Part shown: piece after piece, positions 51,893-60,650 of the stretch
Position numbering within the stretch: position 1 is the first letter of the stretch
Layout of the letters: each line of letters starts with the position of its first letter
Source: Streptomyces monashensis
GTDB taxonomy: Bacteria; Actinomycetota; Actinomycetes; Streptomycetales; Streptomycetaceae
NCBI RefSeq assembly: GCF_001866665.1
Contig: NZ_MLYO01000016.1
Location: 62,001-126,000, forward strand
Direction of reading: 5' to 3'
DNA length: 64,000 nucleotides
Translations under genes and position numbers: made by a program
Notes under the pieces: generated by a model
Seen by the model: the letters and a program-made list of their open reading frames with translations, nothing else
Told to the model about the DNA's origin: nothing
Databases searched by the model: none

Positions 51893-53008
51893 GTGAACGC
51901 ACGTATGCGTCGTGCCGCCGTTGTCGTCGCCGCCGGTGCGATGGCCGTCACGCTGGCCGCCTGTGGCAGTGCCAAGGAGTCGAAGAGCAGCAACTCCTCC
52001 TCGTCGTCCTCCGCCAAGAAGGGCGACAACATCAAGGTCGGCCTCCTTCTTCCGGAGAACAAGACCGCGCGTTACGAGAAGTTCGACAAGCCGCTGATCG
52101 AGAAGAAGATCAAGGAGCTGACGAACGGCAAGGCGACGCTCGACTACAACAACGCCCACCAGGACGCGAACCTGCAGGCGCAGCAGGTCGACACCATGAT
52201 CACCAACAAGGTGGACGTCCTGATCGTGGACGCGGTCGACGCCAAGGCCATCCAGAACTCCGTGCAGAAGGCCGTGGACGCCGGCATCAAGGTCGTCGCC
52301 TACGACCGCCTCGCCGAGGGCCCGATCAGCGCCTACACCTCGTTCGACAACGAGGAGGTCGGCAAGACCCAGGGCCAGGCCCTGCTGAAGGCGCTGGGCA
52401 GCAAGGCCACCACGTCCTCCAAGATCGTGATGGTCAACGGCTCGGTCACCGACCCGAACGCCGCCCAGTTCAAGAAGGGCGCCCTCGAGGTCCTGAACGG
52501 CAAGGTCACGATCGCCAAGTCGTACGACACCAAGGAGTGGTCGCCGGACAACGCCAACTCCGAGATGGAGGCGGCGATCTCCGCGGTCGGCAAGGGCAGC
52601 ATCGCGGGTGTCTACTCCGCCAACGACGGCATGGCCGGCGGTATCATCACCGCCCTCAGTGGCGCCGGCATCAAGGTCCCGGTCACCGGCCAGGACGCCG
52701 AGCTCGCCGGTGTGCAGCGCATCGTCGCCGGTACGCAGTACATGAGCGTCTTCAAGTCCTACCCGCAGGAGGCGAACGTCGCCGCGGAGATGGCCGTCGC
52801 GCTCGCCCAGGGCAAGTCGCTGGACTCCATCGCCAAGGACAAGGTCTCCAGCACCTCCCAGAAGGATGTCCCGTCCGTCCTCGTCCCGGTCGTCTCGCTG
52901 ACCCAGGACAACATCAAGGACACGGTCATCAAGGAGGGCTACTACACCGTCTCCGACATCTGCACCGCCGACTACAAGGCGGCCTGCGACAAGCTCGGCC
53001 TCAAGTAA
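51893..53008 (+). CDS. xylF: ABC transporter pentose-binding lipoprotein, XylF-like
   Basis: A 371-residue periplasmic-binding-protein family 1 (RbsB/XylF) lipoprotein. The signal is MRRAAVVVAAGAMAVTLAAC, with the lipobox TLAAC, followed by a Ser/Lys linker. The domain has IKVGLLLPENKTARYEKFDKPL, VDVLIVDAVDAKAIQNSVQKA and NDGMAGGIITAL, the usual hinge and ligand regions, with VAYDRLAEGPISAY and FDNEEVGKTQG typical of XylF. GTG 51893 follows GGGAGG. It is the first gene of xylFGH and is probably controlled by Rok7B7. D-xylose is the likely ligand, inferred from the family and neighbours. Confidence 0.9.
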   Translation: MNARMRRAAVVVAAGAMAVTLAACGSAKESKSSNSSSSSSAKKGDNIKVGLLLPENKTARYEKFDKPLIEKKIKELTNGKATLDYNNAHQDANLQAQQVDTMITNKVDVLIVDAVDAKAIQNSVQKAVDAGIKVVAYDRLAEGPISAYTSFDNEEVGKTQGQALLKALGSKATTSSKIVMVNGSVTDPNAAQFKKGALEVLNGKVTIAKSYDTKEWSPDNANSEMEAAISAVGKGSIAGVYSANDGMAGGIITALSGAGIKVPVTGQDAELAGVQRIVAGTQYMSVFKSYPQEANVAAEMAVALAQGKSLDSIAKDKVSSTSQKDVPSVLVPVVSLTQDNIKDTVIKEGYYTVSDICTADYKAACDKLGLK

Positions 53009-53230
53009 CCGGCGCCAAGTCCCTTCCCGTACACGGGCGTTCGTCCTTGAATGCCCCGTAGGGAAGCCGACCGGCCGCCCCCAGGACTCCTCCGGCGTCC
53101 CGCGATCACACAGCCCCGCAAGCTCGGCGCGGGGCGCCGGACGGAACTCCCCCCAGGGTTTCCCCCAACCCTCCCGCCCAGATTTCTGCACAACCTCCCG
53201 CCGGGTCAGGCGGCGAAGGAGATGGTTCAC

Positions 53231-54013
53231 GTGTCCGCTACGCCCGTGCTGGCGTTGCGCGGGGTCTCCAAGCGGTTCGGTGCCGTTCAGGCGCTCACCG
53301 ACGTAGAGCTTGAGGTCCACGCCGGTGAGGTGGTCGCCCTGGTGGGCGACAACGGCGCCGGAAAGTCCACGCTGGTCAAGACGATCGCCGGCGTGCACCC
53401 GATCGACGAGGGTGTCATCGAGTGGGACGGCAAGCCCGTCACCATCACCCGGCCGCACGACGCCCAGGCCCTGGGCATCGCGACGGTCTACCAGGACCTC
53501 GCGCTGTGCGACAACATCGACGTCGTCGGCAACCTCTTCCTCGGCCGTGAGCTGAGGAAGTGGGGCGTCCTGGACGAGGTCGAGATGGAGCGCCGCTCCC
53601 GCGAGCTGCTCACCACGCTGTCGATCCGCATCCCCAGCGTCCGTATCCCGATCGCCTCGCTCTCCGGCGGTCAGCGCCAGACCGTGGCCATCGCCCGTTC
53701 GATGCTCGGCGAGCCCAAGCTGGTCATCCTCGACGAGCCGACCGCCGCCCTCGGCGTGGAGCAGACCGCCCAGGTCCTCGACCTGGTCGAGCGCCTGCGC
53801 GAGCGCGGCCACGCCGTCATCCTCATCAGCCACAACATGGCGGACGTGAAGGCGGTGGCCGACAAGGTCGCCGTCCTGCGCCTCGGCCGCAACAACGGCG
53901 TCTTCGAGGTCAAGACGACCTCGCAGGAGGAGATCATCTCCGCCATCACCGGCGCCACCGACAACGCCGTGACCCGCCGTGCGGCGCGCACGAACGGGGA
54001 GGTTTCCAAGTGA
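53231..54013 (+). CDS. xylG: Sugar ABC transporter ATP-binding protein (single NBD), XylG-like
   Basis: A 260-residue ATPase with Walker A GDNGAGKSTLVK, signature LSGGQRQTVAIARS, Walker B LVILDEPTAAL and switch His in LISHNMADV. XylG and RbsA of enterobacteria have two such domains in one chain, whereas this one has a single domain, as is usual in several actinobacterial pentose systems. GTG 53231 is preferred because AAGGAG lies nine bases upstream; ATG 53222 directly abuts it. The 222-bp gap after xylF shows no gene. The stop overlaps xylH by GTGA. Confidence 0.9.
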   Translation: MSATPVLALRGVSKRFGAVQALTDVELEVHAGEVVALVGDNGAGKSTLVKTIAGVHPIDEGVIEWDGKPVTITRPHDAQALGIATVYQDLALCDNIDVVGNLFLGRELRKWGVLDEVEMERRSRELLTTLSIRIPSVRIPIASLSGGQRQTVAIARSMLGEPKLVILDEPTAALGVEQTAQVLDLVERLRERGHAVILISHNMADVKAVADKVAVLRLGRNNGVFEVKTTSQEEIISAITGATDNAVTRRAARTNGEVSK

Positions 54014-55320
54014 GCATCGACAAGACCTCCGCGAGCGCCGGCGAGACCCCGGCGCAGGACGCGCCCGCCGTGGAGAACCCCGAGGCCGCGGCCGCCGCGG
54101 TCACCGCGGTCGACCCGCGCCTGCTGGTCCAGCAGGAGGGCCTGCTCGGCTACTGGCACGAGTTCAAGCGCAAGATGAAGGCCGGTGAGCTGGGCTCCGT
54201 CCCGGTCGTCCTGGGCCTCGCGATCATCTGCATCATCTTCCAGGTCCTGAACTCGAACTTCCTGTCCGCGCAGAACATCAACGACATCACGATCACGATG
54301 GTCGGCACGGGCATGATCTCGGTCGGCATCGTCTTCGTGCTGCTGCTCGGCGAGATCGACCTGTCCGTCGGCTCCGTCAGCGGCGCGGCCAGCGCCCTCG
54401 CCGGTGTCCTCGCGGTCAACCAGGGCTGGCCCGAGTGGACGGCCGTGCTCATCGCCCTCGCCGCGGGCATCGCCATCGGCGCGCTGCACGGCTTCTTCTT
54501 CGCCGTGCTCGGCGCTCCCGCCTTCGCCGTCACGCTGGCCGGTCTGCTGTTCTGGCTGGGCTTCATGCTGAAGGTGCTCGGCGCCGACGGCACGATCAAC
54601 CTCGACCCGAACGGCCTGGTCGGCAAGCTCACCACGTACTACTTCTCGGACGTGGCCGCCGCCTACGGGCTCGCCGTCGTCGTGGTCGCGGTGTTCTTCC
54701 TGACCTCGTTCCTGGGCAACCGGCGCAGGGAGGCCGCGGGCGTGCCGTCCCGGCCGCTCAGCGACACGGTCCTGCGCACGGCGCTGCTGGCCGTGGTCGC
54801 CTTCGCCGCGGCGTACATGTACAACCAGTACAAGGGCCTGCCGCTGGCCACGGTGATCTTCCTCGCCTTCCTGATCGGCACCGACTTCGTGCTGCGCCGC
54901 ACGCCGTACGGCCGCAAGATCTTCGCGCTCGGCGGCAGCGTCGAGGCGTCCCGGCGTGCGGGCATCAACGTCACCGCGGTGCGGATCTCCGTCTTCGCCA
55001 TCTCGGGCGGCTTCGCCGCGATCGGCGGCCTCTTCCTGGCCTCGAAGATCGCGTCGGCGAACCAGAGCGCCGGCACCGGTGACCTGCTGATGAACGCGAT
55101 CGCCGCGGCCGTCATCGGCGGTACGTCGCTCTTCGGCGGCCGGGGCCGCACCTGGAACGCGCTGCTCGGTGTGCTGGTGATCGTCTCGATCCAGTACGGA
55201 CTCCAGCTGGAGTCCATCGCGGAGCCGGTGAAGTACATGATCACCGCCGCGGTTCTGCTCACCACCGTCGTGATCGACTCGATCACCCGGAAGACGCAGA
55301 AGACCGCGGGTCGCGCGTAA
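54010..55320 (+). CDS. xylH: Sugar ABC transporter permease, XylH-like
   Basis: A 436-residue permease of the BPD_transp_2 (RbsC/XylH) family. After an Ala/Glu-rich cytoplasmic start it has about ten helices from VPVVLGLAIICIIFQVLNSNF. GEIDLSVGSVSGAASALAG is the family's signature, and NAIAAAVIGGTSLFGGRGRTW is the conserved C-terminal motif. The GTG start overlaps xylG. It completes a pentose importer with XylF and XylG. Confidence 0.92.
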   Translation: MSIDKTSASAGETPAQDAPAVENPEAAAAAVTAVDPRLLVQQEGLLGYWHEFKRKMKAGELGSVPVVLGLAIICIIFQVLNSNFLSAQNINDITITMVGTGMISVGIVFVLLLGEIDLSVGSVSGAASALAGVLAVNQGWPEWTAVLIALAAGIAIGALHGFFFAVLGAPAFAVTLAGLLFWLGFMLKVLGADGTINLDPNGLVGKLTTYYFSDVAAAYGLAVVVVAVFFLTSFLGNRRREAAGVPSRPLSDTVLRTALLAVVAFAAAYMYNQYKGLPLATVIFLAFLIGTDFVLRRTPYGRKIFALGGSVEASRRAGINVTAVRISVFAISGGFAAIGGLFLASKIASANQSAGTGDLLMNAIAAAVIGGTSLFGGRGRTWNALLGVLVIVSIQYGLQLESIAEPVKYMITAAVLLTTVVIDSITRKTQKTAGRA

Positions 55321-55350
55321 CGTCGCGCGCAACAAAGGGTAGGAACAGTT

Positions 55351-55375
55351 GCCCGGTGCCCGAAAGGTGCCGGGC
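55351..55375 (+). terminator. Weak terminator-like hairpin after xylH
   Basis: Arms GCCCGG (55351-55356) and CCGGGC (55370-55375) enclose an imperfect inner stem. It lies 31 bases after the xylH stop. Confidence 0.4.
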
Positions 55376-55455
55376 GCTGTCATGTCCTGCAAAGCCCAAA
55401 CATTAGACTCGGGCGAGCCCGGAAAGCTCGATCAGCTCAACGCAAGGAGGCACGG

Positions 55456-57384
55456 GTGCCGCTGCTGACCCGCATCAGGGGACCGCGCGATCTGGACCGG
55501 CTCAGCCTGGAGGAGCTGGACCAGCTGGCAGGGGAGATCCGGACCTTCCTCGTCGACGCGGTCTCCAAGACCGGCGGCCACCTCGGCCCCAACCTGGGCG
55601 TGGTCGAGCTCACCATCGCCCTCCACCGCGTCTTCGACTCCCCGAAGGACAAGGTGCTCTGGGACACCGGCCACCAGTCCTACGTGCACAAGCTGCTCAC
55701 CGGCCGGCAGGACTTCTCCCGGCTGAAGAAGAAGGGCGGCCTGTCCGGCTACCCCGCGCAGGCCGAGTCCGAGCACGACGTCATCGAGAACAGCCACGCC
55801 TCGACCGTGCTCGGCTGGGCCGACGGCATCGCCAAGGCGAACCAGCTCAAGCAGCGGGACAGCCATGTCGTCGCCGTCATCGGCGACGGCGCCCTCACCG
55901 GCGGTATGGCCTGGGAGGCGCTGAACAACATCGCCGACGCCAAGGACCGCCCGCTCGTCATCGTCGTCAACGACAACGAGCGGTCGTACGCCCCCACGAT
56001 CGGCGGTCTCGCCAACCACCTGGCGACGCTGCGCACGACCGACGGGTACGAGCGTTTCCTGGCCCGCGGCAAGGACCTGCTGGAGCGCACGCCCGTCGTC
56101 GGCAGGCCGCTCTACGAGACCCTCCACGGCGCCAAGAAGGGCCTGAAGGACTTCATCGCCCCGCAGGGCATGTTCGAGGACCTCGGCCTGAAGTACGTCG
56201 GCCCGATCGACGGCCACGACATCGAGGCGCTGGAGTCGGCGCTGGCCCGCGCCAAGCGGTTCGGCGGCCCGGTGATCGTGCACTGCCTGACCGAGAAGGG
56301 CCGCGGCTACCAGCCCGCCCTGGCGGACGAGGCCGACCGCTTCCACGGCATCGGCCCGATCCACCCCGACACCGGCCTGCCGGTCAAGGCCTCGGGCGCC
56401 GACTGGACCTCCGTGTTCGGCGACGAGATGGTCGAGCTCGGCAAGGAGCGCGACGACATCGTGGCCATCACGGCGGCCATGCTCCAGCCGGTCGGCCTGA
56501 AGAAGTTCGCGGACGCCTTCCCGGACCGCATCTACGACGTCGGCATCGCCGAGCAGCACGGCGCCGTCTCGGCCGCCGGCCTCGCCTACGCCGGTCTGCA
56601 CCCGGTCTTCGCCGTCTACGCCACCTTCCTCAACCGCGCCTTCGACCAGGTCCTGATGGACGTGGCCCTGCACAAGTGCGGCGTGACCTTCGTGCTGGAC
56701 CGGGCCGGCGTCACGGGCACGGACGGTGCCTCGCACAACGGCATGTGGGACATGTCGATCCTCCAGGTCGTGCCGGGGCTGCGGCTGGCCGCGCCGCGCG
56801 ACGCCGAGCAGGTGCGGGCCCAGCTCCGCGAGGCCGTCGCCGTCGACGACGCGCCGACCGTGGTGCGCTTCTCCAAGGGCGCCGTCGGCCCCGCCGTACC
56901 GGCCGTGGGCCGCGTCGGCGCCATGGACGTGCTGCGCGAGCCCGGCACCGACCGGCCGGACGTGCTGCTGGTCTCGGTCGGCGCCCTCGCCCCGATGTGC
57001 CTGGAGATCGCCGGCCTGCTCGACAAGCAGGGCATCTCCACCACCGTCGTCGACCCGCGCTGGGTCAAGCCCGTCGACGAGGCCCTGGCCCCGCTGGCCG
57101 AGCGCCACCGGGTCGTCGTGACCGTCGAGGACAACAGCCGCGTCGGCGGTGTCGGCTCCGCGGTCGCCCAGGCCCTGCGCGACGCGGGCGTGGACGTGCC
57201 GCTGCGCGACTTCGGCATCCCGCCGCGCTTCCTGGACCACGCCTCCCGCAGCGAGGTGCTCACCGAGATCGGCCTGACCGCCCCGGACATCGCCCGCCAG
57301 GTCACCGGGCTGGTCGCCAGGCTCGACGGCCGGTTCGACCGCACGGCCGCCGAGGTGGACTCGGTGGAGCCCGCGCGCGACTGA
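55456..57384 (+). CDS. dxs: 1-deoxy-D-xylulose-5-phosphate synthase
   Basis: A 642-residue thiamine-diphosphate enzyme that condenses pyruvate with glyceraldehyde-3-phosphate, the first step of the MEP isoprenoid pathway. TKTGGHL-like [16 protein letters not shown], the TPP motif [18 protein letters not shown] with [20 protein letters not shown] and [17 protein letters not shown] are diagnostic. GTG 55456 follows AAGGAGG. It stands as its own unit between a weak hairpin and a strong terminator. The match to the S. coelicolor locus order (SCO6013) is from memory. Streptomyces often carry a second dxs; this one looks complete. Confidence 0.96.
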   Translation: MPLLTRIRGPRDLDRLSLEELDQLAGEIRTFLVDAVSKTGGHLGPNLGVVELTIALHRVFDSPKDKVLWDTGHQSYVHKLLTGRQDFSRLKKKGGLSGYPAQAESEHDVIENSHASTVLGWADGIAKANQLKQRDSHVVAVIGDGALTGGMAWEALNNIADAKDRPLVIVVNDNERSYAPTIGGLANHLATLRTTDGYERFLARGKDLLERTPVVGRPLYETLHGAKKGLKDFIAPQGMFEDLGLKYVGPIDGHDIEALESALARAKRFGGPVIVHCLTEKGRGYQPALADEADRFHGIGPIHPDTGLPVKASGADWTSVFGDEMVELGKERDDIVAITAAMLQPVGLKKFADAFPDRIYDVGIAEQHGAVSAAGLAYAGLHPVFAVYATFLNRAFDQVLMDVALHKCGVTFVLDRAGVTGTDGASHNGMWDMSILQVVPGLRLAAPRDAEQVRAQLREAVAVDDAPTVVRFSKGAVGPAVPAVGRVGAMDVLREPGTDRPDVLLVSVGALAPMCLEIAGLLDKQGISTTVVDPRWVKPVDEALAPLAERHRVVVTVEDNSRVGGVGSAVAQALRDAGVDVPLRDFGIPPRFLDHASRSEVLTEIGLTAPDIARQVTGLVARLDGRFDRTAAEVDSVEPARD

Positions 57385-57399
57385 CCGAACGCGCCCCCC

Positions 57400-57443
57400 G
57401 CGGGCCGGTTCCGCCCCCCTTTGCGGTGGCGGAACCGGCCCGC
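57400..57443 (+). terminator. dxs terminator
   Basis: A perfect 16-bp stem (57400-57415 with 57428-57443) with a 12-base loop lies 15 bases after the dxs stop. Confidence 0.85.
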
Positions 57444-57549
57444 TTGCGTGAACCTGCCCCTACCGGGGCATACGCTCCCCGACCCTCCCGATCATGCCGG
57501 GCCGTGTCCGGCCGATGTCGGGACACCCACAAGCGTGGGAGGTAGGCAC

Positions 57550-59073
57550 GTGAGCAGCGCGCTGTTCAGGACGAAGAACGTCGAGCAGTCCATCCAGGAC
57601 ACCGAGGAACCGGAGCACTCGCTCAAGAAGTCCCTCTCCGCGCTCGACCTGACCGTCTTCGGCGTCGGTGTCATCATCGGCACCGGCATTTTCGTTCTCA
57701 CTGGTCAGGTCGCCAAGAACAACGCCGGCCCGGCGGTGTCCCTGGCCTTCGTGGTGGCCGGCGTGGTCTGCGGGCTCGCCGCGCTGTGCTACGCCGAGTT
57801 CGCGTCCACCGTCCCCGTGGCCGGTTCGGCGTACACCTTCAGCTACGCCTCGCTGGGCGAGCTGCCCGCCTGGATCATCGGCTGGGACCTGGTCCTGGAG
57901 TTCGCGCTCGGCACGGCGGTGGTGGCCGTCGGCTGGTCCGGCTACATCCGCTCGCTGCTCGACAACGCGGGCTGGCACCTGCCGGACTACCTGTCCGGCC
58001 GGGACAACGCCACCGGCTTCGGTTTCGACATCCTCGCCGCCGCCCTGGTGCTCGTGCTCACCGGCATCCTCGTCCTCGGCATGAAGTTGTCCGCCCGGAT
58101 CACCTCGCTCGTCGTCGCGATCAAGGTGATCGTCGTCCTCATCGTGATCGTCGCCGGCGCCTTCTTCATCAAGGGCGGGAACTACAAGCCGTTCATCCCG
58201 CCGTCCCAGCCGGTGCCGGCGGGCGGCAATCTCAAGGCCCCGCTGATCCAGCTGATGGTCGGCTGGGCACCGGCCAACTTCGGTGTGATGGGCATCTTCA
58301 CCGCCGCCTCCGTCGTCTTCTTCGCCTTCATCGGCTTCGACATCGTGGCGACGGCCGCCGAGGAGACCCGCAACCCGCAGCGCGACATGCCCCGCGGCAT
58401 CCTCGGCTCGCTGTTCATCTGCACCGTGCTGTACGTGGCCGTGTCCATCGTCGTCACCGGCATGGAGAAGTACTCCAAGCTGTCCGTGGAGGCCCCGCTC
58501 GCCGACGCCTTCAAGGCCATCGGGCACCCCTGGTACGCGGGCGTGATCAGTTTCGGCGCGGCCGTCGGTCTGACCACGGTCTGCATGATCCTGCTCCTCG
58601 GCCAGACGCGCGTCTTCTTCGCGATGAGCCGCGACGGGCTGCTGCCGCGCTTCTTCTCGCACGTCCACCCGCGCTTTCGGACCCCGCACCGGCCGACCGT
58701 CCTGCTCGGCGTGATCATCGCGATCGTCGCCGGCTTCACCAGCCTGGCCGAGCTGGCCGAGCTGGTGAACATCGGCACGCTCTTCGCGTTCGTCGTCGTC
58801 GCGATCAGCGTGGTGATCCTGCGCCGCACCCGCCCCGACCTGCCCCGTGCCTTCCGCACCCCGTGGGTCCCGCTCGTCCCGGTCCTGTCGGTGTGCGCCT
58901 CGCTGTGGCTGATGCTCAACCTGCCCGCCGAGACCTGGCTGCGGTTCGCCGTCTGGATGGTGATCGGCTTCGTCGTCTACTTCTTCTACGGCCGCACCCA
59001 CAGCCGGCTGGCCCTGCGGGAGCAGACCCCGGCCGGGGACGCCCAGGGACCGCCCGCCGGGAACACTCCCTAG
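57550..59073 (+). CDS. APC-family amino acid permease (cationic amino acid transporter type)
   Basis: A 507-residue carrier with 12 or more helices. LDLTVFGVGVIIGTGIFVLTG is the substrate-binding first helix with the unwound GTGIF motif, followed by CYAEFASTVPVAGSAYTFSYASLGELPAWIIGWDL, a phrase characteristic of the CAT/YfnA group. GTG 57550 is chosen with GGTAGG upstream and because the N-terminus SSALFRTKNVEQSIQDTEEPEHSLKKSLS fits family starts. It should import basic or branched amino acids with protons. The charged C-terminal tail is low in information. Confidence 0.93.
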   Translation: MSSALFRTKNVEQSIQDTEEPEHSLKKSLSALDLTVFGVGVIIGTGIFVLTGQVAKNNAGPAVSLAFVVAGVVCGLAALCYAEFASTVPVAGSAYTFSYASLGELPAWIIGWDLVLEFALGTAVVAVGWSGYIRSLLDNAGWHLPDYLSGRDNATGFGFDILAAALVLVLTGILVLGMKLSARITSLVVAIKVIVVLIVIVAGAFFIKGGNYKPFIPPSQPVPAGGNLKAPLIQLMVGWAPANFGVMGIFTAASVVFFAFIGFDIVATAAEETRNPQRDMPRGILGSLFICTVLYVAVSIVVTGMEKYSKLSVEAPLADAFKAIGHPWYAGVISFGAAVGLTTVCMILLLGQTRVFFAMSRDGLLPRFFSHVHPRFRTPHRPTVLLGVIIAIVAGFTSLAELAELVNIGTLFAFVVVAISVVILRRTRPDLPRAFRTPWVPLVPVLSVCASLWLMLNLPAETWLRFAVWMVIGFVVYFFYGRTHSRLALREQTPAGDAQGPPAGNTP

Positions 59074-59097
59074 GGCCCCGCTCGGGGACCGTGCGCC

Positions 59098-59511
59098 TCA
59101 GCCGCGCACCGCGCGCGGGCCGGTGACCTCGGCGCCCAGACCGGTCACCCTGCGGCGCAGCTCGCGGTCGGCCGTCACGACCAGGCAGGGGCGGTCGCCG
59201 GCGGCCGCGGTGAGTTCCACGATCCGGTCGTCGCCGCTGCCGGGCGCCTCGTCGACGTGTACCCCGGGCACGGAGGCCACACCCCGGGCCGCGCCCTCGA
59301 CCACGAGGACCAGCTCCACGGGCCCGGACAGACCGGCCACGCCGGAGCGCGCGTACGGCACCAGCCGGTCGCGCAGGCGGGCGGCGGCCGCGCGGCGGTC
59401 GCGCCACCAGCCGTCGGGCACGGAGCCGACGACGTTCGCGCCGTCGATGATGAGCAGCGGCACAGGAGGAGGTGCGCTCTCCGCGTCGGGCGCGCCGGTG
59501 GTGTCCGTCAT
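59098..59511 (-). CDS. NYN (PIN-like) domain protein
   Basis: A 137-residue protein with the NYN pattern. LLIIDGANVVGSVPDGWWRDR holds the first acidic residue and Asn; the middle has PVELVLVVEGAAR; and SGDDRIVELTAAAGDRPCLVVTADRELRRRV holds the further acidic residues of the metal-binding pocket. Such domains act as RNases on structured or stable RNAs; many bacterial cases are uncharacterised. ATG 59511 is preferred over an upstream start at 59565 because the extra residues look non-conserved. It is divergent from the beta-propeller-like gene at 59582. Confidence 0.78.
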   Translation of the reverse strand: MTDTTGAPDAESAPPPVPLLIIDGANVVGSVPDGWWRDRRAAAARLRDRLVPYARSGVAGLSGPVELVLVVEGAARGVASVPGVHVDEAPGSGDDRIVELTAAAGDRPCLVVTADRELRRRVTGLGAEVTGPRAVRG

Positions 59512-59581
59512 ACCGGTAAGGGTCTCAGCCGGTGACCAGGGCGGCGGGAGCGCCCCGAAGACCACCGCATAGGGTGAAGCG

Positions 59582-60598
59582 GTGAACGGCGACTGGTTCC
59601 TGCGCGGCCGAGACGGCCGGCTCAGTGTCTACCTGATCTCCGGTGACGCCGTGGTGTGGCGGGCCGAGCGCGTCCCCGGCGGCTCGTGGACCGCGCCTCA
59701 GCGGCTGGGCGGCGATCTGCCGCTGCACCCCTCGGCCGGGATCGGCCAGGGCCACGACGGCTATGCCCACCTGGTGGCCTGGCGGCCCACGGCGGAGGGC
59801 GAGTCGGGCCTGGTGCACTCCACGCACTTCCGCCCGCTGCTCGCGGCCCTGGACTGGAACCCGGTCGGCCACCCGAAGAAGAAGGGCGACCGGACGGGCA
59901 CCCCGGCCGTCACCGTGGACGCCGAGGGCCGCGCCCATGTGTTCGTCCGCAACAACGGCGCCGGAGTGCACCACCTCGCCCAGAAGGAGAAGGGCGGCTG
60001 GGAGCCCTGGCTCGACCTGCGGGGCAGCAAGGTCCAGGACGGACTGGCGGCGGTGACCGGGGAGTCCGGCCTGGTCGAGGTGTACGCGGCCGTCCCCGAC
60101 GGCATGCTGCGCTGGAGCCAGCAGGAGCCGGGCGCCCGGCCGGTCATGCAGGAGCGTCTGAAGGCCCCGGTCCGCCCCGGCACCCTGCGCGCCCTCGCGA
60201 CCTCGTCCGGGAGCACGACGGTGTTCTTCACGGACACCTCGGGGGACCTGTGCGCCTGGCGCCCCGGCGGCGAGCCGGTGGTCCTCATGCCCGCGGCGGG
60301 CCCCGGCCCCGTCGCGGCGATCCGCTGCGCACTCGACGGCCACGACTGCACCCTGCTCGCGCAGCGCTCGGCGAGCGGCCGGGTGGCCTTCGCCGCCTAT
60401 CCCACGGAGCTCGAGTCGGCGGGCGCCTGGTGGACGGAGTCGGGCCCGCGCCTGCCCGTCGACGCCCTGGTGGGCCTGGCCGAGGACGCGGACGGCCGGG
60501 TGGTGGCGGCGACGCTGTCCCCGTCGACCGGGCAGCTCCTGCTGTCCCGGCGCAAGGACGAGCCGGGGCTGGCGCTCACGGCGTGGCAGCAGGTCTGA
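59582..60598 (+). CDS. Hypothetical beta-propeller-like protein
   Basis: A 338-residue protein with repeated strand motifs. GRDGRLSVYLISGDAVVWRAER, GHDGYAHLVAWRP, VDAEGRAHVFVRNNGAGVHHLAQKE and TDTSGDLCAWRPGGEP recur at about 45-50 residue spacing, as in PLL/tachylectin-like beta-propellers. There is no signal peptide or membrane segment, so it is probably cytoplasmic. No catalytic motif is seen. It may bind sugars or proteins. The GTG start at 59582 is 70 bases from the divergent NYN gene. Confidence 0.7.
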   Translation: MNGDWFLRGRDGRLSVYLISGDAVVWRAERVPGGSWTAPQRLGGDLPLHPSAGIGQGHDGYAHLVAWRPTAEGESGLVHSTHFRPLLAALDWNPVGHPKKKGDRTGTPAVTVDAEGRAHVFVRNNGAGVHHLAQKEKGGWEPWLDLRGSKVQDGLAAVTGESGLVEVYAAVPDGMLRWSQQEPGARPVMQERLKAPVRPGTLRALATSSGSTTVFFTDTSGDLCAWRPGGEPVVLMPAAGPGPVAAIRCALDGHDCTLLAQRSASGRVAFAAYPTELESAGAWWTESGPRLPVDALVGLAEDADGRVVAATLSPSTGQLLLSRRKDEPGLALTAWQQV

Positions 60599-60608
60599 GC
60601 ATGCGAAA

Positions 60609-60632
60609 GGGCCCCCGCCGCCGCGGGGGCCC
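60609..60632. terminator. Bidirectional terminator between convergent genes
   Basis: A perfect 10-bp stem (60609-60618 with 60623-60632) and a 4-base loop sit between the stop at 60598 and the fadB stop at 60651. Confidence 0.85.
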
Positions 60633-60650
60633 CGCACACCGCGTCCGGTG

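Noticed and set aside
59041..59098. Short GC hairpin between the permease and NYN genes as terminator
   Set aside because: Only a 5-bp stem can be drawn with confidence, too weak to list.
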